From: Gnetum montanum
Lineage: Eukaryota; Streptophyta; Gnetopsida; Gnetales; Gnetaceae
Length of the DNA stretch: 64,000 nucleotides
Reading direction: 5' to 3'
Assembly (NCBI GenBank): GCA_015680685.1
Contig: MNCI01021399.1
Location: 771,873-835,872, forward strand
The notes under the pieces are model-generated. The model saw nothing but the letters and a program-made list of their open reading frames with translations, did not search any database and had not been told where the DNA came from. The translations under genes and the position numbers were made by a program. Shown in pieces: positions 47,349 to 60,329 of this stretch; the first letter of the stretch is position 1; every line of letters starts with the position of its first letter.

Positions 47349-48324
47349 TATGCTTTATAAAGTCTTTACAGGTCTTAGGATGCTAAGCTTAGGACATTAA
47401 TGAGACTAAGAAAAGAAAAAGAGTGGACAATCTAGAATGATGGAATCTAGAAAAATATATAAAAAATCAATAGAAGTTCATAAAGGTAGAAGACATCTTC
47501 TAGAAGATGTCTTTGCTAAGACCTTTTGGTTTCAAACATGATGTCTCTCAAACACAAAAGGCATATCAACTGAGGAAGGTTGGTCTCTATCAAGATATCT
47601 TCCTAAAACATGAGATGTCTACCACAAAGACAAGACTTCTTGACTTTTTTGAAGACATCTCCTCCAAGACATCTTATGTTAGGACAAGATGTCTTCCCTA
47701 GAAAGCAAGAAAACTAGTAAGACATCTCAAGCTTTGCAAAAGATGTTTAAACTAGCCATTTCTAGTTGTTGCAAGGATTCCAACAGGAAAATGGATGATA
47801 AGGCTATAAAAGGAAAGTCAATCTCAAAGGATAGTGAAAGCCTTCATCAAGAAAATTTAGCAAGCAATTGTATACATTTTTCTAAAGACTAAGAACCTTA
47901 ACTCTCTATCATTTGTTGTAATTTTTTTTGTGTGCCTTAAGCAAGGAATTTAAAGTTTAGTTCATTTCTTCCTTTATTTATTTTTCTTGTTGTAAGCCCT
48001 AAGGGGCTGAATGTCATCTACCCTATAGGGTTGATGTGCTTCTTGCAAGAAGACATTGATTGTAAAGGCTTATAGCTTGTTAGACCTTAAGGGGTTAAAT
48101 GTATTTGTGAGAGAAAACATCCCTTTGTAGAGCTATAGAGCTTGACTTGTAAATGTTGTGGTGTCCTTAAAACCACATTTTGAAGGAGCAAAATCTGAAG
48201 GTATGCAAGGATTTTATCCTCCAAGTGTAGACATAGTTAAGTTGGGGAACCATGTAAATCAACTATGCAAAAATCAGGTATTTTTGGCTAGAACTTATTC
48301 ATCCTCCCTCTAAGTTCTCAATCT
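47349..48324 (+). repeat. 5' LTR of copia element F
   Basis: About 976 bp, rich in scattered AAGATGTCT and AGACATCTT units in both orientations. A perfect 24-bp palindrome at 47489-47512 has CTTCTAGAAG at its centre. The right end is followed by the primer site. Confidence 0.82.
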
Positions 48325-48329
48325 TTAAG

Positions 48330-48343
48330 TGGTATCAGATCCC
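48330..48343 (+). other. Primer binding site of element F
   Basis: TGGTATCAGATCCC, matching the complement of the initiator tRNA-Met 3' end for its first ten bases, as usual in plant Ty1/copia. Confidence 0.88.
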
Positions 48344-48383
48344 TAGTACTCTTGGTATGAGTAAAATAACTTAGGAGTGAACT

Positions 48384-51300
48384 ATGAAAGGATCATCTTA
48401 TAGCAAGCCACCAATGTTCGGTGGGATCACCTTTGCATACTGAAAGGCATGGATGCAAGGATTCTTTCAATCCATGGAATTTGAAGCATGGTAGTTCATC
48501 CTAGAAGGATACACTCAACCCATCGATAGCACAATAGGCACTAAACTATCAAGAGGTAAGTGGTTTGATGAAGATAAGAACAAATTCATGTTTGATTCAA
48601 AAGCTAGAAATTGTCTTTATTGTGTTCTTAGTAAACTTGAATTTAATAGAACAGCTGGATGCAAAATTGCTAAAGAAATTTGGGAAATTATAGAGACACT
48701 TATGAGGGAACTTCAATAGTTAAACAATCCAAACTCTTAGTTTTACAAAGTAAATATGATAAATTGAAAATGAAGGAAGGAGAAAGAATTCAATACTATT
48801 TCCCTAGGGCCACTGACATAGTAGTTGCTATTAGAAGAATAGGAAAAGATTTTCGGAAAATGATATTATTATCAAAATGATTAGAACTTTACAGCCTAAA
48901 TTTAGACCCAAAATTATTTCCATGGAAGAAATTAGAGATTTCTCTATACTTAAATTTGAAGAATTACAAAGTGTACTTATAGCATACAAGATGAATCTCA
49001 TAAGTGAAGGTGCTATCAAGAAGAAACCTATTGTGCATAAAAACTCAACAAAAGAGAAAGAGCCATCTAACCATGAAGAAAATAATGATGATGAACTAGC
49101 TCTTTTATTAAAAAGAGTAAAGAGGCTCTTAGCATGAAAAGGGAAAATCTTCAACTAATCAAACAACAACGGTAAGGATAGACATAAGTAATTTAGATAT
49201 TCAAATCTTGATACTTCTTCTATAGAATGTTGGGTATGTAGTGGAAGAGGCCATGTAACCTTTGAATGCCCTAGTGCTAATAGGTTACAAAAGAGGGAGC
49301 CTATCAAAGAGGAAAGGAAAACAAGAAATATCTACACAATTTGGAATGATGAACACAGTGAAGAGGGAAAAAGTGATCTTCAAATGGATCATATCTTCTT
49401 TGAATGGCCCTAGCACATGAAGAACTAGTTAATTATCAAATCAATAATGAACTTGAAGGTACTATTGAAGAAAGGTATGATATACTTTGTAATGAAATAA
49501 TTGCTTTTCAAAATATATGTATTAACATGAAAAATTCTTTGCATGTCAAAGAGATAGAGTTAGCTCAACTAAATACTAAATTTGCAACTCTTGAAAAGGA
49601 GAACTTAGATCCTAAGGCTGAGTCTTAGAAAAAAAATCTATATTTTGAGCAAATTAATAAGGAACTTGTAGGTGCTAAACTCATTAATAAGGAATTTACT
49701 AAAGAAAAGGAGATCCCACAAGTTATGTAAAGACAAGGAAGAAATCCAAGTAATAAAGAAAACTATCACTACATTAAGACATCCAAGTTTAAACATTTAG
49801 CTAGAATAAGGAAAATGGTATGCTTTTACTATGGAAAATTTGGACATATTTAGTATTTTTGTTATTTATGGTTAAAACACTATACTTGATCTCTTCCAAA
49901 ATAGCCTAGTAAAGGCATCTTGTAGAAAAGAAAGGTTTGAAGACCTAAGGAGAAAAAGTCTAAAAAAGGAATGTTTGCTTAAGTTGCTCTCTCTATTGTT
50001 AAAAGAACCACCTAGTATACTGATAGTGGATGTTCTAGACACATAATAGGCCACATATCTCAATGCACACAATTTTCAAAACAAAATTGTGGAACATTCA
50101 CATTTGGAGATGATGCAGAAGCACAAATTAAAGGTATTAGTAGTACTAAAGGTAAGAATTAATCTCTTGTTAAACAAGTATTCTATGCTGAAGGTCTCAA
50201 ACATAATCTTCGTAAGTCATCAAACTTTGATGTTACCTTCTCCAAGGACCCATGTAAAGTAAGATACTTTTACTCTAGAAAAATCATTATATAATGTAAC
50301 AGAAAATAAAATGTTTATGCTACCATTTTAGCAGATACTTCTCTCCTTGAATCCAAGTGTTTGATTAGCAATACAAGTGATGTTCATACTTGGCATAAAT
50401 AATTGGATCACATAAACATAGACATTTTCAGAACCCTTGCATCTAAAGATATGATTTGAAGACTACCAAAACTATAGGATTTATCCATGAACACATGCAA
50501 TGCTATCCAAAATGGGAAACAAACAAGGGTAAGATTTGGTAAGAAAAATTGCATCTCTACCTCATGTCCCTTATAACTACTTCATATGAACTTGTTTGGT
50601 CCTTCACAAACTCTTAGCTTAGGAAAGAAATGATATTATCTTACCATTGTAGATGATTTTTCTCATTTCACATGGGTTGCATTCTTATATCATAAAGATG
50701 AGGTTTTGAACATTTTATGAGAATTTGTAATTAGTTACAAAATAAGGAAGGATTTGCTATTCAAATGATTGGAAGTGATAATGGAGAAGATTTCAAAAAA
50801 TGCTAAATTTGAGGAATTACTATCATATTAATGGAATTCATCATCATTTCTCTGCTCCTAAGATTCCTCAACAAAATGGAGTAGTAGAATGAAAAAATAG
50901 GATTTTGAATGAAATGGGTAGAACCATCTTGAATGATAGAAACATTTCATATCATTTTGGGGTTGAAGCTATCAATACATCTTGCTACATCTCCAATAGA
51001 GTTTTGGTAAGAAGATTAACCACCAAAAATCTATATGAACTTTGGACTAGTAGAAAGTCTTCAGTTAGTTACTTCTGTGTTTTTGGTACTAAAGGCTTTA
51101 TTTTAAACGAAAAAGATGCCTTAAGAAAGTTTGATCCAAAAACTAATGATAGAATTTTCCTAGGATACTCTAAAATTAGTAGGGCATATAGAGTGTTCAA
51201 AAGAACTAACACTAGAGAGGAATCTATAAATGTAAAAGTAGAGGATAATGATGGTCTTGTTCCAAGTGTGTAAGTTGATGATAAAGAAGTCCCTATTCAA

Positions 51301-52950
51301 AAAACTTCTAGCACATCCCAAGTAGCAATAGAAAAAGATCTTGAAATAGAAAATGAACATGAAGATGAAGCTCAAGTTCATAATAAAATGCCTAGACTAA
51401 TACGATCATACTTACTTAATGATGTGATTCAACAATTAGAAGATGGTACTACCTATATTTCACAAATTGAGCCTAGAAACTTTAGTGAAGCAGTAAAGAA
51501 GGAAGGTTGTATTTCAGCTATGCAAGAAGAGTCAAACCAATTTATTAGAAATGATGTTTGGGAACTTACTCCTAAACCTAATAGCACAATAATCATTGGA
51601 ACAAAATGGATGTTTAGGAATAAGATAGATGAAAATGGGAACATTATCAAAAGCAAAGCTTGATTACTTACTAAAGGGTACAATTAACAAGAAGGCATTA
51701 TTTTTTATGAACCTTTTGCCCCTATAGTCAAGATTGAATTAATCAAACTCCTTCTAGCCTATGCTAGCATCAAAGAATTAAAATTGTATCAAATGGTTGT
51801 CAAAATTACCTTTTTAAATGAAACTATGAAAAAGGAAGTTTATATTGAGCAACCTGAAGGGTTTACAAATCACATCTACCAAGATTATGTCTTTAAATTA
51901 AAAAATGCTCTCTATAGAGCTCAAAAAAGCTCCATGAGCTTGGTATGAAAGACTTTCTTAACATCTTATGGATAATGACTTTGAAAGAGGAAGAGTTGAT
52001 GTGACATTGTTCCTAAAATAAGTTGGTAAGGTCTTACTTATTATACAAATTTATAGTGATGATGTTATTTTGGAGACACTAATGAAAAATTATGTAAGAA
52101 ATTTTTAGATCTTATGAAAAAATAATTTGAAATGAGCATGATGGATGAACTAAACAACTTCATCATATTTCAAGTTAGTCAAACCAAGGAAGGAACCTTT
52201 ATTTTCTAAAAAATACACCAAAAATTTATTGTAAAAATTTAGTTTGGATGAGTTTAAAGCTAAGACAACACCAATAACTATACATCTTAACCTCAAAAAA
52301 TATGAAAAAGGTAAATCAATTGACCACAAACTCTACAGAGTTATGATTGGTAGCCTACTTTCTCTAATTGCTAGTAGACTTGATATTGCTCTAAGTGTTG
52401 GTATATGTGCCAGGTATCAAGATAATACCAAAAATCATACTTAAAAGCTATAAAAAATATTTTTCACTATCAAAAAAGTACTATTGATTGGGAACTTTAG
52501 TATCCAAAGGAATCCACACTTGATCTTACTAGATATTATGATGCAAATTAGGCAGGTTGTACAAATGATTATCGAAGTACAAGTGGTAGCTGCTTCTTCC
52601 TAGGGAATAGTCTTGTCTCTTGGAAAACCAAGAAGAAAAACTCTATAGCCTTATCTATGGCAGAAGAAAAATATATTTCAGTTGGAAGTTGTTGTGCATA
52701 AATTATTTGGATGAATGAAATACTCAAGGATCTTGGATCAAATCAGATAACACACCTATTTTTGTAACAATAATAGTGTCATCAACATGACCAAAAATAC
52801 AATCCAATACCCTTTAACTAAGCATATTAAAATTTGGCATCATTTCATAAGAGAACATACTCAACTTTCACATGTTAAGCTAGAGTACATTGGGATAAAA
52901 GGTCAACTTGTAGATGCCTTCACCAAGCCCTTTTATGAATGAAGACAAAG
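48384..52950 (+). pseudogene. Ty1/copia gag-pol polyprotein remnant of element F
   Basis: The ATG is at 48384 (MKGSSYSKPPMFGG). A stop occurs at codon 20, where TGG became TGA. The gag helical region runs to about 49140, and the zinc knuckle CWVCSGRGHVTFEC is at 49228-49269. A decayed second knuckle lies near 49818. The protease motif YTDSGCSRHI is at about 50016-50050. The integrase C-terminal half (50830-51250) has SAPKIPQQNGVVE, GVEAINTSCYISNRVL and FLGYS. RT (51388-52250) has IGTKWMFRNKID, YIEQPEGF and YSDD near 52052 in place of YVDD. RNase H (52540-52945) has STSGSCFFLG, LSMAEEKYISVGSCCA and LVDAFTKPF. Stops and frameshifts make it inactive. Confidence 0.88.
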
Positions 52951-53226
52951 ATCACTTTATAAAGATATGGGGATAGAACCATGTCCTATCAGGTAATGTA
53001 TCTTTCACCCTCTTCTCTTTAGCTAGGAAAGTTTAAGTGTGATAAAAAAAACACATATGTAGGAAGAATTTTCCAAGGAAACTTCTTTTTGATTGATGCC
53101 CAAAACCAGGGTGTAGAAACTTATATGGCTATCTATTTTTATCATTCAAAAATTATTTGTTTGCCTGTAGTTGCTTTTATGCTAACCCATTTTTCAAGTT
53201 TTGGACATCATGAAAAAGGGAAATAA

Positions 53227-54206
53227 TGTATGTCTTGTAAAGTCCATGCAGGTCTTAGGATGCTAAGCTTAGGATATTAATGAGACTGGGAAAAGAACAA
53301 GAGTGGAGAATATGGAATGATGGAGTTTGGGAAAAGATATGAAAAATTGATAGAAGTTCATAAAGGTAGAAGATGTCTCCTGATTCTTGAAGATTTATCT
53401 ACTAAGAACTTTGGTTTCAAACAAGAAATCTCTCAAACCTAGAATATGTTTCAACTAAAGAAGGTTGGTCTCTAGCAAGACATCTCCCTAAAACAAGAGA
53501 TGTCTTTCTCAAAGATAAGACATCTTGTCATAAGACAAGATGTCTTGAATTTCTTGAAGACATGTTCTCTAAGACATCTTGTGTCAGGACAAGATGTGTA
53601 AGATGTCTTAACCTTTGCAAAAGATGTCTCAACTAACTATCTCTAGCTATTGCAAGGATTCCAATAGGCAAATGAAGGAGGATGAGGCTATAATAGGAAC
53701 TTCAATCTCAAAGGTTAGTGAAAGCCTTCATCAAGAAAATTTAGAAAGTAATTGGATAAAATTTTTTAATGACTAAGAACCTTAACTCTCTATCATTTGT
53801 TGTATTTTTTTTATGTGCCTCAAGAAATGAATTTAAAGTTTATTTCATTTATTCCTAGATTTCCTTTTGTTGCTATAGGTCCTAAGGGACTGGATGTTGT
53901 CTACCTTCTAGGGTTGATGTATTTCTTGCAAGAAGACATTGATTGTAAAGGCTTGTAGCTTGTTAAAAATTGAGGGGTTTAATGTGTTTTTGAGAGAAAA
54001 CATCCCTTATAGAGCTATAGAGATTAACTTGTAAAGGTTGTGGTGTTCTTAAAATATCATTTTGAAGGAACAACATTTGGAGGTGTGTAAGAATTCTACC
54101 CTCTAAGTGTGGACGTACTCAAGTTGGAGAACCATGTAAATCAATTGTGCGAAAATTGGCTATTCTTAGCTAGAACTTATTCACGCTTCCTCTAAGTTCC
54201 TGATCA
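53227..54206 (+). repeat. 3' LTR of copia element F
   Basis: About 980 bp, collinear with the 5' LTR but with many differences, so the insertion is old. It keeps ATTCTTGAAG (53383-53392) at the position equivalent to the centre of the 24-bp palindrome of the 5' LTR. Confidence 0.82.
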
Positions 54207-55700
54207 TCAAAAGGAAGTTCCAAGATTAGGCTATTATTATGCCTATGAAAGGATTAGGTGCCTCTCTTCATAAGCTTAGAATTTTTTTATTAATGCTACC
54301 TTTAGATTTCAAGTTTTAACTCATTCATAATTTGTGAATGATACATTTTATTTGTTAAAGAAGATACTATAATATTAGATAAAATTAAATAGACATTTAC
54401 AAATATTTCTACTACTTTTTTCTATCATTAACTAATGTAAATGCAATTTATAATTTTCAAATGCCTACTAATGACTTTGATACTTTTTATACTTCTTTGG
54501 AAGGCGCTCAAGATACTTTGCCAACAAAGTGTTTAGTCTTTCCTTTCTTCAATGGTAGAATGCCAAAAGAGCTTTGGATGGACATGGTTAATGAATGTAA
54601 TAAAAATTTAGAAGGTTATTAGGGAAATTATTATCTTAAGTGAGTATACTCTAGTTGGTAAGATCAGCTTTGTAGTTCATGCCTTGCCTTACCTTTATAG
54701 CTTTTTTAATTATATAAAGCATTGAAAAGAATTATCTCTATTTTTAAAAAAATTGAGCATATGTCATGGGCCAATTGGTTTGTTCAAATTACCTTATAGT
54801 CACAAGTGTTGGGTTCAAAGCCAAATATTAGTGCCCCCTTTGCACTTGCTACATTGCTAGCCTAGGGCATGTCCTAGATACTATATCTTGAAAAAACATA
54901 TGCAAACCATGGTCTACCTATGGATGGGATCTAGAAGAATTAGAAGGTCTTAATCTTGTACTTAGGTAAGCTTACTTGGTAAATTAAAAAATGAAAATAA
55001 GCCATGATTTAAGTTGTAAAAGAAAAAAAATTTATATAGTAATATGTCATGTGAGTTAGCCCAAAGAATGATCAATGCATCACCTTTTTAGATAGGCATA
55101 GAAAGCATAAAATAATATTACATTTAATGGGTGAGCATTGATGAAAATTCTTATCCTATAAATCATAAATATATGAATATTAAATGGCATTGTAAAGCTT
55201 TAATGTTAAGACTCAAATTATCCATGAATAAGGTTGTATCTAATGAATTGCTAACTCTTTCTTGATTACAATCTTTGAGACATTATTGGCCATAATAAAT
55301 GTTCTATATGTGGGATTTTGAAGAACATTGATTGTGTTTTAGTATCCCATCATTTTGCTTAACTAGTATGAGATCTCTTGGCACAAACTTTTTAAAGAAG
55401 AAAGTCTTTAAAGGTATCTTTTAATGATTTGATAGAAATAGAATATTGTTGGGATAAATTAGTTAAAGAAATTAATGTGGAATGCTATTTTACTCTACAC
55501 TTTAATAACACCTTGGAACTTGCAAAATGAGTTTATATTTCAATAGAAGTACATGTTAGTTATTTCTATGTAGTTTAAAGCTTTACATCAATGAAAGATT
55601 TAGGAACTACAAGGATGTGTTTTTAGCAAAGAAGTTAATTCACTCTTATGGTTATAAAAATCTTAGTTGGTTGTTTGACCCTTTTTCTTAAATGTAATTT

Positions 55701-56747
55701 GAATAATAAAGTTAGCAAACCCTAAACTATGACACAACCAAAATAAAATAAGGATTTCCTTATTTTCAAAAAATAAACATATTTGAAAATTATTAGGGCT
55801 TTGGTACTTTTTTGCATACATTGTCTTTAGACACTATTTTATTTCTAGTAATCTAAAATTGTAAGAAATTATTTTTAGAATATCTTTTTTTATAGCCAAC
55901 TTATAATTTAAGAAATTTTCAATATTTTTGTGCTTTTAAAAATTTTGAAATTATTCGAACCTTTTTGTCCAAATGATTTTTAAGTCATTAAGTTATTTCA
56001 ACATATTGTCAAAAAAATTGATTTTCTATAACTTAGATTAATACTTAATATTTTAAGAGTTTTAAGGTTTATAAAATATTTTAAATTCTTGCAATTATAT
56101 CTTCAAGAATTTGAATTAAATAATGAAATGCCAAGAAAATATCATGTCAAAAATGTAAAATCATTAAATAATATTCTACCATCAAGATATCCTAACACTA
56201 TAACACAAGAAATAAAGAATTGTTAATGTAACTCTGTAATCAAATCCCTAACACAACAAAGTTAGAGACAACCAAACATTAGCTATAATAGTAATACAAC
56301 CCAGTCTCTTCTTTCAATGAATGTGAAAGAATTTTAAATATTATTTTTAATGCAATAACAAAGTTATGTCCTATTCTACTTTGTATTCATTGTTATGTAA
56401 ACAAATTTCAATGCCTTCAATACAAAAGCATTTCATGAAAAAGGCTCTTTTGCTTCAACAAAATCAATCTATCAATAAGTAGCAAATTTGAGGTAATAGT
56501 CAAGATAGTGTATTAAATTTGTTAAAAAAATTTATGGTTAATTATTTTACCATCTTTTCGATAAGGTGCCTATTTTTTAATTTGAAAGATATAGGTTCAA
56601 ACCTTGCCATAAATACTCAAAGAGGTTAGGCTTTTGCTCATGCATAGACTTTTTTTCTTTTTTAAATTAAAATTTCCTATAATTTGAACTTTACTTCCAT
56701 TGCAGGAAATTTATAGATAGAAACAATCAAAGAAATAATAGATTCTT
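55701..56747. other. AT-rich spacer without a recognised feature
   Basis: It lies between the LINE tail and the D2 LTR. AATAATAAAG near 55703 could belong to the LINE 3' end. Nothing else is recognisable. Confidence 0.45.
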
Positions 56748-57631
56748 TGTTGAGTCATGAATTGGCTGTGTCAATGAGGCCTTGTCGACTAGGCCCTGTC
56801 GATGCATCATTTCATGCATTGACATAGCCTCATCAATGCAAGGTCTATTCTTGCATATAAATACATGTCAACCTACCATGTTTAGGCATCATTCTATCAT
56901 AGTGTAGTGAGGCTCTTCTAGTTTTTCCATTCTAAAGTTAGAATATTTTCCTAAGTGCCCATAGCAGGAGTCATAGAGTGTACGGATCTTTATCTGACCA
57001 CTATTGTACCTGAACACAATTGTGTGTGTGGTAATAAAGATGAAATTCTTGATAAAACTTGTAGAATTTTAGATAGTTTAAATGTTTCATTCATGAATTT
57101 AATGTTTTTAGCTATTTATTCAGTGCTTTTTTATGATTAAGTTAATTAAGTAATTAAGCAAGATAAGCTAAATAATGAGTAAGTAAACACATAAATATGA
57201 CCACTTCGAGCATGCGTATGACATTTGGTAACCCTAGTAATGCTTAACGTTTGGTAACCCAGTAATGTTATACATGTTCAAGATGTGTACCATAAGTGGG
57301 ACTAGATACTTATGTTAGAACTAGTTGAATATTAGTTAGCCCATTAGATTAAAGTAGGTATTAAATTACTTTATTCTCTACTTTGTTTATTTGAATCACC
57401 AAAACCATAAAATATAAAAAGAAAAAAAATCATGTGCCTTAATTACACTTAAACCATACCCTTGAGCTTCACAAGTGTAGTTGCGAAGACAATGAACATC
57501 TTTAATGCAAAAGTTTACTTCCTAGAGAACTAGTGCACTGACAACTATAAAGTCCATGGAATTCAACTAGATTGTGCATGAATGCTTTGTGATTCGTATG
57601 GTTGGGCATATAGGTACCTTGTTGCTCATCA
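56748..57631 (+). repeat. 5' LTR of D2
   Basis: 884 bp, TGTTGAGTCATG at the left and GCTCATCA at the right. The U3 has TCAATGAGGCCTTGTCGA-type repeats in both orientations (56778-56845) just before CATATAAATACA (56856-56867). It matches the D1 LTR along its length. Confidence 0.86.
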
Positions 57632-57632
57632 T

Positions 57633-57650
57633 TGGCACCATTATCGAGGA
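57633..57650 (+). other. Primer binding site of D2
   Basis: TGGCACCATTATCGAGGA, tRNA-Asp type with several transitions, one base after the LTR. Confidence 0.82.
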
Positions 57651-57778
57651 ATATTTTTGTTGAAATGTGCACTATATAGGATTAGTAAACATTATTAATA
57701 TTTTTGGATGAACCCCAAGGTTTACAACATTCTCAAATTATATAATTACAAAAGCACATTAATATTTTATTTGTTTAC

Positions 57779-60300
57779 AAAATTTATTCTTCTCATAAGC
57801 ATGAATATGTCAAACTGATGATCCCACAATAGTTCAAAGTGATATATACTCATCCAAATGAGTATGTTCTTGTTTTTACCTTCATCCTACATTAGGATGA
57901 ACAACTATGATGGAATTACATGGAAAGTAATATTGTAATGCCTCTTGATCGATTTGTACCTATGATGCTACTTCAAACTATTAAGAAGTTAGGCATCCAA
58001 GATCTTTAAGATGAGTATGTTGTGCATGACTATGACTACTAGGACTATCATCCCACTGAAACACAACACCGGAGAGATTGACACTAGGAAAAGCATCATG
58101 AGTTTGCGAAGGGAAAGTGGTTTACCAATCCTTTGTTCTTGTTGAACCAAGATGATAATGAGGGTTCATTCTCTAGAGGCTCTCAACATGAAAATTCTCC
58201 ACCCCTTGTTACTTATTCTAGCATGTGTGAACCTAAATCTACATTCCACGATCAACAAACTAGGTTTCGATAAAGATGGCAATCAAGGTAGGGGCTCAAG
58301 CAAGTGTCAAGATGATACAAAACCTAACAAATGTGGTCATGACAACAGAAGGGGACTTAGTAGATACCATGATGGTGGTAGTCCTTCTCCCTCTTCATCC
58401 TCTTCATCTCCATCTTCTTCTTCTTCCTCTTCTAGTTTTGAAGAACACCGTAGAAACAATAACCATGATGGAGATGCATAATGGGACAACAATACTAATC
58501 GCCAAGCCTATAATGAATGAAGAGGTAATAGAGGAAATCATTGATGAAAATGAAATAATGAGGATGATGAACCTTCATTGGTAACTCGAAGCATGCTTAA
58601 CATTGTAGAGGCAGTCAAGATTCCAACTAGGCATGTGAAAGATAGTTGGATTAAGTGCTTAGACATGAACAATATTCCAAGATTTGAGGGGGGATATAAC
58701 TCTGATCTATAAACACATCTACAAGCTTTCCAAGATGCTTATGCATTACAGAAAATTGAAAATGATTGGTAGAAACTGAAGCTATTCCATGGATACTCAT
58801 CAAAGAGGTAGAGAGTTGGTACTAGTCCTTGGAGCCAGAATCCATCCACAGGTGGAGTACAATGCTAGAGCTATTCAATGATAAATACCAAATGTACTCT
58901 AGAGTGTCTAATTTGGGAAGGCAAATCCAAGGATGGAAACAAAGAATACATGAACCCTTGGATGCTACCATGGGTAGATATTATTCTCTCATACACTGAT
59001 GCCCTAGTCATGGTTATTCTTAGAGGGAACAAATTTGCCACATCATAGATGGGCTCAAAGTAGAAACTAGAAGAACTCTTAGGGTTTATGCCTAAGGGTG
59101 ATTGTCTAGACTAAGAGCTCATCATATACAAAGGCTAATAGAGTAGGTAGCAAAAGAAGAAGATGAGTTATGAAAAAGGGAAAGTATAGAAGAATATAAT
59201 AGAAACCCTTCCATTAGGAAAAGGGAGGTTCGATTATGTGATGAGAAGGAGTCACCACTTGATGAAGCGATGAATAGGAAAAGATTTCCCATCAAAAAAT
59301 ATATTTTTGACATTTCGGAAAAGGTTGATAAATTATGGGACTCTTTGAATGAAAAATTCCAAACTGCAATGGAGATTGCTAAAGAATCCAAAGAGTAGAA
59401 TAGTGATCACAACCGCAGGAAGTGGAAATAAGTTGAATGTGCCTACCAAAGAGGTATGGGCAAAGCTACTATAGTAGAAGAAGTTGTGGAGATAGAATCC
59501 AATGATGAGGTTGGATGTGAAATTTTTCAATATGACCATCCTAAGGGATGTTTTCCTATGGTGTTCCACTTACAAAAGTCTTGGATGTATGTGTTGAATC
59601 CTCCACTAGCATAGAGGCAAGAACCCAAAAGATTGCCTTATCCTTAGGGTAATCCAAGGTAGTTCCATCAACAACAGTAATATTATCCAAGTGAAGCACC
59701 ACCACAATTGTACAAGAAATACCAGTAGTGGCACCAATTAAAATCATGGGGAATTTCACCACCAAGACAGCAGTACCCTTATAGATAACTAGATTCATAT
59801 GGGTACTATGTTCAACAACCTATTTCTCCATGAAGCTTTGCAAGCCATGCCTCATTCTAACATCACTATTATCCTCTATAGTACGATTGAACTCATTCAC
59901 CAACTACTTAAGCAAAGAACCCATATCCATACCATGCTTTGCATGCATCTACACACATCCCTCTATCCTCAATTGAGTTGCCTCTTGCTTTGTCCATGGA
60001 AGGAAAAATATACCCATAGCTACAACAACAAAAAATGCTATGAGGGCTGTACATTTACAACCAACCTTCTAGCTTAGTGATTTGGATAATCAATCTAGGA
60101 AATGAGAATTTTTCTAACCCAATAGTCCTCTCAGACCCTCACAACCTAATGCTACTATTCTCCCTATATCTCCAACACCCTTATTGTTTGTGTCAAACAC
60201 ATTTAAGAGCACTTCAAACCAAACAGCTCCTCAAACTCACACTGTGATGCTAACTCATGCTCTTTTTAATTGGATCAAGGCTAGCAACCTTCCCATAAAA
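57779..60300 (+). pseudogene. Athila-type gag remnant of D2
   Basis: The start region matches D1, but the ATG appears changed to ATT. A linker with a long Ser tract lies at about 58385-58440. The capsid region covers 58600-59220, with NIPRFEGG, THLQAFQDAYAL, LKLFHG and ICHIIDGLKVETRRTL. A zinc-knuckle remnant CEIFQYDHPKGC lies at about 59518-59553, with the second Cys changed to Phe. A Pro/Gln/Tyr-rich tail runs to about 60300. Numerous stops are present. Confidence 0.8.
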
Positions 60301-60329
60301 TAATCTAAGCTAGGAAGTCCTCTTATTTA

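Larger units (their letters stand above)
47349..54206 (+). mobile_element. Ty1/copia retrotransposon F, SIRE-like, inserted in the LINE
   Basis: LTRs at about 47349-48324 and 53227-54206, an initiator-tRNA-Met primer site at 48330, gag, protease, integrase, RT and RNase H in copia order, and a polypurine tract AAAAAGGGAAAT at 53213. Integrase before RT defines Ty1/copia. IGTKWMFRNKIDENG and SQIEPRNF resemble the SIRE/Maximus lineage. LTR ends are uncertain by about 5 bases and no clean target duplication remains (CATTA at left against CATCA at right). It is decayed by stops throughout. Confidence 0.88.
45376..55700 (+). mobile_element. 5'-truncated L1-type LINE, split by two later insertions
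   Basis: Three collinear pieces: 45376-45846, 46854-47348 and 54207 to about 55700. Piece 1 gives EKQKELLQ, then EERLH, then LEQGDKSSRFFR and SRRHNTNNI, then RNVIFVMPNNES and DVFPIDF, the region just before and at the start of L1 RT. Piece 2 has FKLDISKAYHRINLNYMK and ILEKYGFPPNYI. Piece 3 has LTHS, FVNDTFYLLKK (the FADD box, now FVND), PFFNGRMPKELW, and a zinc-type CSICGILKNID...HH at 55300-55360 (zf-RVT). Stops and shifts are common. The 5' end is truncated near 45376 and the 3' end is not sharply defined. Confidence 0.85.
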
